44,090 nt of DNA from an archaeon (GCA_002688925.1 NZEC01000020.1:1-44090), one strand, 5' to 3'; numbered from the stretch's first letter, positions 10,430 to 18,994 are shown. Notes: generated by a model from the letters alone, not told the origin. Made by a program: numbers and translations.

Positions 10430-10981
10430 ATGGCAAGTTATAAACTCAACATTGCAGAAGCAAAAACAGGAAAGTGTTATAAGACAGAAGTCAAGGATGA
10501 AAAAGCATCACCCTTTATGGGCCTGAATATAGGCGAGAAAATAGAAGGAAGCAAGATAGGAATAGACGGCTATGAATTTATGCTTACAGGTGGAACAGAT
10601 TACTGCGGATTCCCTATGAGGCACGGCATCCTAGGAATAAGAAAGAAAATAACAATCTACCCAAGCACAGGCTTCAAAGGCGGATTTAAAGGAATGAAAA
10701 AAAGGAAAACTGTCTGCGGGCATAAAGTAAACGAAAGTATTTCTGCAATAAATCTCAAAGTAACCAAAGAAGGAGCAAAAAAGCTTTCTGACATTTTTAG
10801 TACTGCAAGTAAAGAAGGAAAAGAAGATGCTACAGAAGCAAAAGCAGAAAAGCCGGCTGAAAAAAAGCCCGAAGACAAAGCTAAAGCGCCAGAACAGGCA
10901 AAAGAAAAACCCAAGGTAGAAGCTAAAGAAGAAAAATCAAAAACAGCTGAAAAAGAAGAAAAAAAGGAGGAAAAGCAGTAA
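10430..10981 (+). CDS. rps6e: Ribosomal protein S6e with long charged C-terminal tail
   Basis: GYEFMLTGGTDYCGFPMRHGI … GFKGMKKRKTVCG typical of eS6; K/E/A-rich tail. Confidence 0.95.
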   Translation: MASYKLNIAEAKTGKCYKTEVKDEKASPFMGLNIGEKIEGSKIGIDGYEFMLTGGTDYCGFPMRHGILGIRKKITIYPSTGFKGGFKGMKKRKTVCGHKVNESISAINLKVTKEGAKKLSDIFSTASKEGKEDATEAKAEKPAEKKPEDKAKAPEQAKEKPKVEAKEEKSKTAEKEEKKEEKQ

Positions 10982-10987
10982 TTAAGT

Positions 10988-12253
10988 ATGTCAAAAGCCA
11001 AAAAGCCAGCTAAAGCTAATGCACCAAAAGAAAAAATTCTGCAGCCAGAGGTCAACATAGGCATGGTGGGGCATGTTGACCATGGAAAAACAACTTTACT
11101 TGAAAGATTATCAGGAGTATGGACAGACACTCATTCTGAGGAAATAAAAAGAGGCATTACTATAAGATTAGGCTATGCAGATACAGTTTTCTATAAAGAA
11201 GATAATGCTTACACAACAAAGCCCAAAAATAAATCCAAGGCTAAAGTAATCAGGAAAGTAAGTTTTGTTGATTCTCCCGGCCACGAAAGTCTTATGGCAA
11301 CAATGCTTTCAGGAGCTACAATCATGGACGGGGCTTTATTGCTTATAGCGGCAAATGAAGAATGTCCTCAACCCCAGACAAGAGAGCATTTAATGGCATT
11401 AGAGATAATAGGCATAAAAAATGTTGTAATCATACAAAACAAGATTGACCTTGTTGATGAAAAAACAGCCTTAAAGAATTACAGCCAGGTCAAGGATTTT
11501 GTAAAAGGAACGAGCTATAAAAACGCTCCAATAATACCATTGTCTGCCCAGCATAATGTTGGAGTGAGCGCTTTAATCAAAACAATAGAAGAAATAATAC
11601 CTACTCCAAAACGGGATAAAAGCAAAGACCCCATAATGCTGGTTGCAAGAAGCTTTGATATTAACCTGCCCGGAATTCTGCCCAAAGACCTGACCGGAGG
11701 CATTTTAGGAGGAAGCATGAAAGAAGGCACGCTAAAAAAAGGCCAGGAAATTGAGATAAGGCCGGGAAGAAGCACAGTGGAAAAAAACAAGGAAGTGTAT
11801 AAGCCAATAATCACTAAAATCAAGGATATAAAGTATGGAGGAGCATCTGTAGATGAATTTTCTCCTGGAGGCACAGCAGGATTACTCACTTCCTTAGACC
11901 ATTCAATCGTAAAAGCAGACCAATTATCCGGTTCTGTAGTGGGTTTACCCGGAAAATTGCCGGATGTATTATATGAGATAACAATTTCACCTGATCTGTT
12001 AAAAAGGGTTTTGGGAACAAAAGATGAGCTTAATGTTGAGCCCATAAAGATGAACGAAGCTCTGATGCTGAATGTAAATTCTGCAGCAACAGTAGGCATA
12101 GTAACTGGATTTAAGAAAAAGAATATTGTATGCAAGCTAAAAATACCTGTCTGCGCAGAATTAAGTTCTCGTGTTACAATCTCAAGAAGAATAGGCAATA
12201 GATTTAGATTAATAGGCTACGGAGAAATCCAGGAAGGAAAAACATCGCTTTAA
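10988..12253 (+). CDS. Translation initiation factor 2 subunit gamma
   Basis: GHVDHGKTTLLERLSG, VDSPGHE, QNKIDLV; aIF2-gamma domain architecture. Confidence 0.97.
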   Translation: MSKAKKPAKANAPKEKILQPEVNIGMVGHVDHGKTTLLERLSGVWTDTHSEEIKRGITIRLGYADTVFYKEDNAYTTKPKNKSKAKVIRKVSFVDSPGHESLMATMLSGATIMDGALLLIAANEECPQPQTREHLMALEIIGIKNVVIIQNKIDLVDEKTALKNYSQVKDFVKGTSYKNAPIIPLSAQHNVGVSALIKTIEEIIPTPKRDKSKDPIMLVARSFDINLPGILPKDLTGGILGGSMKEGTLKKGQEIEIRPGRSTVEKNKEVYKPIITKIKDIKYGGASVDEFSPGGTAGLLTSLDHSIVKADQLSGSVVGLPGKLPDVLYEITISPDLLKRVLGTKDELNVEPIKMNEALMLNVNSAATVGIVTGFKKKNIVCKLKIPVCAELSSRVTISRRIGNRFRLIGYGEIQEGKTSL

Positions 12254-12303
12254 CCTATAGAAACCTTTAAAAACAACCCTTAATAACCAATTCTGTAAAA
12301 ATT

Positions 12304-12428
12304 GGGGCTGTGGGGTAGCTTGGCTAGCCTTTCTGGTTTGGGACCAGACGACCCCGGTTCAAATAGCCTTTTATTTAACGCATTAATTATTGCACAAAGA
12401 AAGGGCTGCGAAAATCCGGGCAGCCCCA
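12304..12428 (+). tRNA. tRNA-Pro(TGG) with intron in the T-loop (about 12364..12414)
   Basis: Acceptor GGGGCTG/CAGCCCC, anticodon arm TCTGG-TTTGGGA-CCAGA, T-arm CCCGG-TTCAAA[51 nt]T-CCGGG; no encoded CCA. Confidence 0.9.
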
Positions 12429-12440
12429 TTTATCAATTAA

Positions 12441-12818
12441 ATGGCAAAAGTAGAAAAATTAAGCTCAGCAAAAAGATTTGGAGCAAGGTATGGCAGCAAG
12501 CCTAAGCATAAGTTTGCTAAGATTGAAAAGGAGCAGAGAAAAAAGCATAAATGCCCTTACTGCAATAAGGTCCAGGTCAAAAGGGTAGCTATGGGAATAT
12601 GGCATTGCAGGAAATGCAATTCAAAGTTCACAGGCAAGGCATATTCTATATCAAAACAGATAGCAGCTGAAGACCAGCAAGCAGAAGAATCACAAGTAGA
12701 AAAACCACAAGTAGAAGAAGATCAACAAACAGAAGAAAAACAAGAAGATATTGAAGAGCAGCAGATAGAAAAACAAAAAGCAGAAAAAAGCGAGGAAAAT
12801 CTAGTTCAAAATGGTTGA
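12441..12818 (+). CDS. rpl37ae: Ribosomal protein L37Ae (eL43) with acidic Q/E/K-rich C-terminal extension
   Basis: AKRFGARYGSKPKHKFAKIE, CPYC…WHCRKCNSKFTGKAY zinc ribbon. Confidence 0.93.
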   Translation: MAKVEKLSSAKRFGARYGSKPKHKFAKIEKEQRKKHKCPYCNKVQVKRVAMGIWHCRKCNSKFTGKAYSISKQIAAEDQQAEESQVEKPQVEEDQQTEEKQEDIEEQQIEKQKAEKSEENLVQNG

Positions 12819-12948
12819 GTATAAATGCTTTCAATGCAACAAGAAGGTTTCTCAGGATTATTTGAGGAAAAAGATCAGATGCCCTTATTGCGGCAGTAAG
12901 ATGCTCTTTAAGCCAAGAAATGTTTCTACAACAGTTAAGGCAAGATAA
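12811..12948 (+). CDS. rpoP: DNA-directed RNA polymerase subunit P (Rpb12-like)
   Basis: Short ORF absent from the track: MVEYKCFQCNKKVSQDYLRKKIRCPYCGSKMLFKPRNVSTTVKAR. Confidence 0.92.
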   Translation: MVEYKCFQCNKKVSQDYLRKKIRCPYCGSKMLFKPRNVSTTVKAR

Positions 12949-12949
12949 A

Positions 12950-13285
12950 ATGGCAGAGGCTCCTAAAGAAACAGAACAGAAATTGCAGCAGATGCAGTTG
13001 ATAGAGCAAAGCCTTCAAAACCTTTTGGCGCAAAAGCAGCAGTTTCAGATGCAGCAGGTAGAAGTGGAATCAGCATTGGCAGAATTGGAAAAGGTTAACG
13101 AAGCCTATAAGATTGTAGGCAGCATCATGGTAGCATCCAAGAAAGAGGATCTTAAAAAGGAATTAAATTCAAAAAAAGAAGTCATGGAATTGCGCATCAA
13201 GACAATGGAAAAGCAGGAAAACCAAATGAGGGAAAAAGCCTCAAAACTGCAAAATGAAGTTCTTAAGGAGATGAAGCAGGATTAA
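12950..13285 (+). CDS. pfdB: Prefoldin subunit beta
   Basis: Coiled coil with YKIVGSIMVASKKEDLKKEL; start trimmed from the supplied 12920 to ATG at 12950, which follows the rpoP stop. Confidence 0.92.
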   Translation: MAEAPKETEQKLQQMQLIEQSLQNLLAQKQQFQMQQVEVESALAELEKVNEAYKIVGSIMVASKKEDLKKELNSKKEVMELRIKTMEKQENQMREKASKLQNEVLKEMKQD

Positions 13286-13292
13286 TCTAAAA

Positions 13293-13541
13293 ATGGAGCA
13301 TAAGGAAATTGAAGATGTAATTGAAGTATTATCAGATTTAAAAGATGATATTGCAGTCCCTAAAAATGTAAGATCAAAAATAGAAAACACGATAAAAATA
13401 CTCGATACAGACATAGACACTCAGATTAAAATCAGCAAAGTTCTCCATGAATTGGAAGATATATCCAATGACACTAACCTGCAGCAATATACAAGAACGC
13501 AGATATGGAATGTTGTAAGCACGCTTGAGAAGATTAAATAA
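13293..13541 (+). CDS. UPF0147 family protein
   Basis: VIEVLSDLKDDIAVPKNVRSKIENTI … ARTQIW-like NVVSTLE pattern. Confidence 0.88.
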   Translation: MEHKEIEDVIEVLSDLKDDIAVPKNVRSKIENTIKILDTDIDTQIKISKVLHELEDISNDTNLQQYTRTQIWNVVSTLEKIK

Positions 13542-13543
13542 AT

Positions 13544-14293
13544 TCACTCTAGATGCATATATTCCCCATAAGTAAAAAAACCAACAAGCTGCTTCATCCT
13601 GGCCAATTTAGGAAACAAATCTTTTTCTAAGCTGTTGACATTTTCAAACAATTCAAATATTTCCGGCTTGAAAATATAAATGCCCGCATTAACAATATTT
13701 GTTGAACTGTGCTTTGGCTTTTCATGGAAATCAACAATAAAATCCCCATCTAATATTGCTGTTCCATAGCCCTCTATTTTCTCTCTTGTCATCAATCCCA
13801 TTGCAGCCATCTTATCAGTCTCTAAATGCTTTTTTGCCATCTTTATCAAATCAAAATTATTATAGGTATCTCCTGACATTACAACAAAGCTTCCCTTTAA
13901 TTTATCCTTTATTGCCTCAAGCGCATTTGCATTTCCTTTTACATCTTTTTCAACAACTTCAACATTTACTTTAGAGTCATTTAGTTCACTTAAAAAAAGA
14001 TTAATATTTTTTGTATGCTGTGTTACAATAAAAACATTATTTATGTTATTTTTATGGAAAAAATCCAATTGACTCTTTATCAAAGGCATTCCTTTAATAT
14101 CTCTTACAGATAATTTCTGGTGCTCTCCTTTTAAAAGGATTACAGCAGTGTTAATAGATTGTTCCTGCAGGCCTTTCCTCAGAAAAAATTCCACTGCCTG
14201 GCTCCTTGACCTTATAATATTTCCATCTACCTTGCTGTCTACTAAATCAAGCAAGGGCTTGTCCAGACTTATTGCTATTTTAGGTTTTTTCAT
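13544..14293 (-). CDS. Ribbon-helix-helix DNA-binding domain fused to NDP-sugar pyrophosphorylase-like nucleotidyltransferase
   Basis: N-term KPKIAISLDKPLLDLVDSKVDGNIIRSRSQAVEFFLRKGL (RHH) then AVILLKGEHQKLSVRDIKGMPLIKSQLDFFHKNNINNVFIVT…VMSGDTYNNFDL; start chosen at MKKPKI. Confidence 0.87.
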   Translation of the reverse strand: MKKPKIAISLDKPLLDLVDSKVDGNIIRSRSQAVEFFLRKGLQEQSINTAVILLKGEHQKLSVRDIKGMPLIKSQLDFFHKNNINNVFIVTQHTKNINLFLSELNDSKVNVEVVEKDVKGNANALEAIKDKLKGSFVVMSGDTYNNFDLIKMAKKHLETDKMAAMGLMTREKIEGYGTAILDGDFIVDFHEKPKHSSTNIVNAGIYIFKPEIFELFENVNSLEKDLFPKLARMKQLVGFFTYGEYMHLE

Positions 14294-14304
14294 AGGTATG
14301 AAAT

Positions 14305-14323
14305 AGTAGTACAAGTTCATACT
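14305..14323. promoter_or_regulatory. Imperfect operator-like palindrome AGTAGTAC-AAG-TTCATACT
   Basis: Same TTCATACT half-site and 3-nt spacer as the perfect palindrome at 14392-14410; adjacent to a TATA-like tract. Confidence 0.55.
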
Positions 14324-14391
14324 TTATATATTTTTCGCTTTATATATAGTCTGGAGAACATATTTATTATCGAAACATTTATATATAAGCA

Positions 14392-14410
14392 AGTATGAAC
14401 AATTCATACT
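14392..14410. promoter_or_regulatory. Perfect operator-like palindrome AGTATGAA-CAA-TTCATACT
   Basis: 8+8 bp perfect inverted repeat between a TATA-like element (tttatatataag, about 14379-14389) and the ATG at 14411. Confidence 0.75.
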
Positions 14411-14767
14411 ATGACTCAACATAAAGAAGTAAAGAAAGAATGGGGAAAAGAAGAATGGATAACAAATAGAGATTACTGCGGAAAAAAGCTGACACTAAAC
14501 AAAGGCTTCAGATGTTCAATGCATTACCACAAAAACAAAGATGAAACATTCTATATCTTAAAAGGCAGAGTTTTGATGGAAACAAACAATGAAAAAAGAA
14601 TAATGCTTCCCGGAGATTCAATTTTGATAACGCCAAATACAAAGCATCGCTTCACAGGCCTTGAAGACTCTGAAATAATGGAATTCTCAACACATCATGA
14701 GGATTCTGACTCATACAGGGATGAATTATCCGGAAAAGTTGATTTAGATAAACTGGATTTAAAATGA
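14411..14767 (+). CDS. Cupin-domain protein (sugar-phosphate isomerase-like)
   Basis: FRCSMHYHKNKDETFYILKGRVLMETNNEKRIMLPGDSILITPNTKHRF cupin motifs. Confidence 0.9.
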   Translation: MTQHKEVKKEWGKEEWITNRDYCGKKLTLNKGFRCSMHYHKNKDETFYILKGRVLMETNNEKRIMLPGDSILITPNTKHRFTGLEDSEIMEFSTHHEDSDSYRDELSGKVDLDKLDLK

Positions 14768-15657
14768 AATGCTTAGTGACAGGAGGCGCAGGATTCATTG
14801 GCTCAAATCTGGCCTTGGAATTAGAAAAACAAGGGCATGAAGTTACTGTTGCAGATAATTTAATATCAGGATCAAAAGAAAATCTTGATGGTTTCAAGGG
14901 AAAATTCATCCAAATGGATATATCCAAGCCATTCGAATTAAACGAAAATTTTGATATTATATTCCACGAAGCCGCTATAACCGACCCGAGATTTAAGGAT
15001 GATGATGAAACAATAAGAGCTAATGTTGAGGGATTCAAAAACATAATAGCTCTTGCAAAAAAAAACAATGCAAAATTAATCTATGCCTCAACTGCAGGAT
15101 TATACGGAAATGGTAAAGTGCCAATGAAAGAAGACCAGAAAAAAGAGATTTTAAGCGCTTACGGAAGCTCAAAACTTAAGATGGATGAAATTGCCTCAGA
15201 ATATTTTGACAAAATACACATAGTAGGATTAAGATACTTTAATGTCTTTGGCCCAAGAGAAGCAAATAAAGGAAAGCCTGCATCCATGGTTTATCACCTA
15301 AGCAGACAGATTAAATCAGGAAAAAATCCAAGAATCTTTAAGTTTGGCGAGCAAAAACGCGACCATATTTATGTAAAAGATGTTGTAGATGCCACAATAT
15401 TTGCCGTAAATGCAAAAAGTGGTATTTATAATATCGGCACTGGAATTGCAACAACCTTTAATGAATTAATAAAAGTATTGAATGAAGCCTTGAAAACTAA
15501 CCTGAATCCTGAATATTTTGACATGCCTTATGACCCAAAAACATATCAAAAAAATACTCAAGCAGATACAAAAAATGCAGAAGAATTTATTGGTTTTAAG
15601 GCTAAATGGAGCTTAAAAGACGCAATTAAGGATTACATGGGGATGTTATATGAATAA
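14764..15657 (+). CDS. NAD-dependent epimerase (SDR; ADP-heptose 6-epimerase / UDP-hexose 4-epimerase-like)
   Basis: TGGAGFIGSNLALEL Rossmann motif; LRYFNVFGPRE. Confidence 0.92.
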   Translation: MKCLVTGGAGFIGSNLALELEKQGHEVTVADNLISGSKENLDGFKGKFIQMDISKPFELNENFDIIFHEAAITDPRFKDDDETIRANVEGFKNIIALAKKNNAKLIYASTAGLYGNGKVPMKEDQKKEILSAYGSSKLKMDEIASEYFDKIHIVGLRYFNVFGPREANKGKPASMVYHLSRQIKSGKNPRIFKFGEQKRDHIYVKDVVDATIFAVNAKSGIYNIGTGIATTFNELIKVLNEALKTNLNPEYFDMPYDPKTYQKNTQADTKNAEEFIGFKAKWSLKDAIKDYMGMLYE

Positions 15658-16633
15658 AGAAAAATTGCTTAAAATTATTGAAAATTTTAATGAAAAGAAA
15701 ATCCTTGTTGTAGGGGATATAATGCTTGACAAGTCTATCTGGGGGGAAGTTTCAAGGATCAGCCCGGAAGCTCCTGTCCAGGTTGTTGATGTTTCGAAGG
15801 AAAGTTATTCTCCGGGAGCAGCAGCCAATGTTGCAAATAATATCTCAGCATTAAACGCAGAGGCATTCATGGTTGGGATTATAGGAAATGATGCTGCAAA
15901 AAACATATTGATCCCAAAACTAAAAAATAGCAGTATTGATGTTGATGGAATTTTTATTGACACCAATAAGCCGACAATACAAAAAGTGCGCGTTATTGGA
16001 AGAAGCCAGCAGCTTTTGAGGTTTGATTACGAGAAAAAAGGATACATTGATGACAGCACAGAAAACAAAATTTTTGAATTCATACTTAAAAAAATAAACG
16101 AGATAGATGCAGTAATAGTCTCTGATTACGCAAAAGGCATCATAACAAAAAAATTAATGGAGAAATTAATAGAGCTTTGCAATAAAAACAACAAGATAAT
16201 TGTAATAGACCCCAAGCCAAAGCATAAAAGCTTCTATAAAAACTCAACATTAATTACCCCGAACCACACAGAAGCTCAAAAAATGACAGGAAATGAAGAA
16301 GAGGAAAACATAGACAAATATGTTGAGGTAATGGGAAAAAAGCTGCAACAGGAACTAAATAGCAATGTCCTGATAACAAGGGGAGAAAAAGGCATGTCCC
16401 TGTTTGAAAAAAATAATGAAATAACTCACATCCCGACTTATGCAAAAGAGGTTTTTGATATTGTAGGGGCAGGAGACACTTCTGTTGCAACTTTAACATT
16501 AGCCTTGGTAGCAGGAGCCACATACAAGGAAGCAGCCGTAATAGCAAACCATGCAGCAGGAATCACTGTTGGAAAAGTAGGAACTTCCATAGTCAGCATT
16601 GATGAACTGAAAAAAAGCATTGAAAATGAATAA
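15650..16633 (+). CDS. D-glycero-beta-D-manno-heptose-7-phosphate kinase-like PfkB kinase (HldA / RfaE domain I)
   Basis: VVGDIMLDKSIWGEVSRISPEAPVQVV, GAAANVANNISALNA, QQLLRFDYE, VFDIVGAGDTSVATL. Confidence 0.92.
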   Translation: MNKEKLLKIIENFNEKKILVVGDIMLDKSIWGEVSRISPEAPVQVVDVSKESYSPGAAANVANNISALNAEAFMVGIIGNDAAKNILIPKLKNSSIDVDGIFIDTNKPTIQKVRVIGRSQQLLRFDYEKKGYIDDSTENKIFEFILKKINEIDAVIVSDYAKGIITKKLMEKLIELCNKNNKIIVIDPKPKHKSFYKNSTLITPNHTEAQKMTGNEEEENIDKYVEVMGKKLQQELNSNVLITRGEKGMSLFEKNNEITHIPTYAKEVFDIVGAGDTSVATLTLALVAGATYKEAAVIANHAAGITVGKVGTSIVSIDELKKSIENE

Positions 16634-17174
16634 GGCAATTTTTTTGGATAGGGATGGTGTATTAAATAAGGATACAGGTTATCCGCATAAAATTGAAGAT
16701 TTCATATTATCAGATGGTGTTGTTTCCGGTCTTAAAAAATTGAAAGACTTTAAGTTTTTTATAATCTCTAATCAATCCGGGATAGGGCGTGGCTATTATA
16801 CAGAAGAGGATTTCCATAATTTTAATAATCACCTATTAGATATACTAAATAAGAATAACATAAAAATAGAAAGAACTTATTTCTGCCCGCATCACCCTAA
16901 TGAAGTTTGCGATTGCAGAAAACCAAACACAAAATTCATAAAGGAAGCAACAAAAGAATTTAACATCGACTTAACAAATTCCTGGGTCATAGGGGATCAT
17001 CCTCACGATGTAGAAATGGGAATTAATGCAGGCTGCAAAGCAATTTATTTACTAACAGGGCATGGGAAAAAGCACTTTGATGAACTGAAAAAGGAAAACA
17101 TAAAACCTAATTTTACCGCAGAGAATTTCCTGCAGGCTGCAGAATTTATAATACATAATAAAACAAACAATTAA
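16620..17174 (+). CDS. D-glycero-D-manno-heptose 1,7-bisphosphate phosphatase-like HAD phosphatase (GmhB)
   Basis: AIFLDRDGVLNKDTGY, NQSGIGRGYYTEEDF, CPHHPNEVCDCRKP, WVIGDHPHDVEMGINAGCKAIYL. Confidence 0.9.
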   Translation: MKMNKAIFLDRDGVLNKDTGYPHKIEDFILSDGVVSGLKKLKDFKFFIISNQSGIGRGYYTEEDFHNFNNHLLDILNKNNIKIERTYFCPHHPNEVCDCRKPNTKFIKEATKEFNIDLTNSWVIGDHPHDVEMGINAGCKAIYLLTGHGKKHFDELKKENIKPNFTAENFLQAAEFIIHNKTNN

Positions 17175-17183
17175 ATCAACAAA

Positions 17184-17672
17184 ATGTCACAGCAAAAAAT
17201 AAAAACCATTAACGAACTAAAGGATATTTCAGAAAAATTAAGAAATCAGAATAAAAAAGTTATAACTACTAATGGAGTTTTTGACATTCTTCATATCGGC
17301 CATATAAGATATTTGAAAGAAGCTAAGAAACTAGGAGATGTCCTCATAGTAGGTATTAACTCAGATTTTTCTGTAAAAAACATAAAAGAGCCACAAAGAC
17401 CACTTAATAATCAAGATGATCGTGCCGAAGCCATAGCTTCTTTAGAAGTGGTTAATTTTGTAGTTATTTTCAATGAACCCAACCCAATTTATCTTCTTGG
17501 AGTTATAAAGCCAAGCATTCATGTAAAAGGAGGAGATTATAATTTATCTGAAATTGTTGAAAAAGATACTGTAGAAAGTAATAATGGAAAAGTCGTATTG
17601 ATTCCGGAAGTCAAGGGTTATTCCACAACAAATTTCATTAAAAAAATATTAGATATATATAAAAACCAATAA
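17184..17672 (+). CDS. Heptose-1-phosphate adenylyltransferase-like protein (HldC / RfaE domain II)
   Basis: TTNGVFDILHIGHIRYLKEAKKLGDVLIVGINSD…DRAEAIASLEVVNFVVIF…HVKGGDY…GYSTTNFI. Confidence 0.92.
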   Translation: MSQQKIKTINELKDISEKLRNQNKKVITTNGVFDILHIGHIRYLKEAKKLGDVLIVGINSDFSVKNIKEPQRPLNNQDDRAEAIASLEVVNFVVIFNEPNPIYLLGVIKPSIHVKGGDYNLSEIVEKDTVESNNGKVVLIPEVKGYSTTNFIKKILDIYKNQ

Positions 17673-17703
17673 TCTTTTATATGCTCTGCTTCTCTCAGGA
17701 AAG

Positions 17704-18402
17704 ATGAAAAAATTATCTATAATAATCCCGGTATATGATGAAGAAAAAACTATCTTAGATATAATTGGTAAAGTAAAAAAAGTAAATCTAAAAAACATAA
17801 AAAAAGAAATAGTGATTGTAGATGACTTTTCCACAGATAATACAAGAAAAATCCTGGAGAAATTAAAAGACGGAAGCATAAAGATATTTTTCCACAAAAA
17901 AAACCAGGGAAAAGGCACTGCAATACGGACAGGCTTAAATCACATTACCGGTGACATAATCCTTATTCAGGATGCTGATTCTGAATATGATCCAAGAGAA
18001 TATACCAAGCTTCTGAAGCCGATTATTGAAGATAATAAAAAAGTAGTTTACGGCACTAGGTTGGAGTATATAAAGCATAATGTCAAGAATATGAACAGGC
18101 TACATTTCATTGGAAATGTTTTTTTAACTCACACCACAAACCTTTTGTACAATACAAAAATAACAGACATGGAAACAGGCTATAAGGTCTTTAAAAAAGA
18201 GGTTATAGAAAAAATAAGGTTCAAGGCAAAAAGGTTTGATTTTGAGCCAGAAATAACAGCCAAAATACTCAAGCAAGGATATAAAATTTATGAGGTCCCT
18301 ATAACATTCAAAGCCAGAAAATTTAACGAAGGCAAAAAGATAACTTGGCGCGATGGTATAAAAGCCCTGTTTTATCTTATAAAATACAGGTTTACTGACT
18401 GA
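17704..18402 (+). CDS. Family 2 glycosyltransferase (dolichol-phosphate mannosyltransferase-like)
   Basis: IIIPVYDEEKTI, DDFSTDNT, GKGTAIRTGL, QDADSEYDP. Confidence 0.92.
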   Translation: MKKLSIIIPVYDEEKTILDIIGKVKKVNLKNIKKEIVIVDDFSTDNTRKILEKLKDGSIKIFFHKKNQGKGTAIRTGLNHITGDIILIQDADSEYDPREYTKLLKPIIEDNKKVVYGTRLEYIKHNVKNMNRLHFIGNVFLTHTTNLLYNTKITDMETGYKVFKKEVIEKIRFKAKRFDFEPEITAKILKQGYKIYEVPITFKARKFNEGKKITWRDGIKALFYLIKYRFTD

Positions 18403-18994
18403 CTTTCTTGTTTAAATCCAGCTCATCATCCTGCACATAAGCTAAATTATTCTTCAATGCAATATATGCTTTTTCAAGTTCCCTTCCAAGATAAGCTGCA
18501 TGATCCATTCTTATGTCTAATTTTTCCTTGTTCAATATTGTTTGATAGATATCAAGCGGTTTTTCCCCTGTAACTTTTAGCACAATCTTGTTCTTTTCAT
18601 TGCAGAAAGCAACCTCAATTTTATTTTTCTCATTATTGACTTTAATCAAGAAATACCCTTTATCATCAACAACAAATTCCTTTGCATCATCATATTCTGC
18701 AATTACTTCCTTACCTTCTTCATCGTTAACTTTATTTCCCACAATATCTGCACCCTTTACAGGGTCAATAACTCTTATTGCATTCACAGGGCATCCTTTC
18801 GCTGCTTCTATCAGCGCATCTGCTGTTTCAGGTTCAGAATCAACTTCTAAAGTGTAAATTCCTTTACCAATATCATCAGATTCTTTTAAGATTGCCTTGC
18901 TTCCCTCAAATTCAAAATAATCCGGAGCCAAAGCAACGCAGCTGCCCTGCCCAATACATGTATTTTTATTATATTCAATATGTAATTTTGCCAT
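18392..18994 (-). CDS. Ferredoxin fused to a C-terminal domain (possibly DUF4346-like)
   Basis: CIGQGSCVALAPDYFEF…CPVNAI ferredoxin pattern; start set at MAKLHIEYN; C-term ends IRMDHAAYLGRELEKAYIALK. Confidence 0.82.
   Translation of the reverse strand: MAKLHIEYNKNTCIGQGSCVALAPDYFEFEGSKAILKESDDIGKGIYTLEVDSEPETADALIEAAKGCPVNAIRVIDPVKGADIVGNKVNDEEGKEVIAEYDDAKEFVVDDKGYFLIKVNNEKNKIEVAFCNEKNKIVLKVTGEKPLDIYQTILNKEKLDIRMDHAAYLGRELEKAYIALKNNLAYVQDDELDLNKKVSQ

Noticed and set aside
10657-11130. 157-aa antisense ORF (-)
   Set aside because: Opposite S6e tail and aIF2-gamma start; Ser/Phe/Ala-rich mirror of a K/E/A-rich tail
11515-12198. 227-aa antisense ORF (-)
   Set aside because: Fully opposite aIF2-gamma, whose coding motifs are unambiguous; no family resemblance
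12302-12505. 67-aa ORF (+)
   Set aside because: Translation of tRNA-Pro and the L37Ae start
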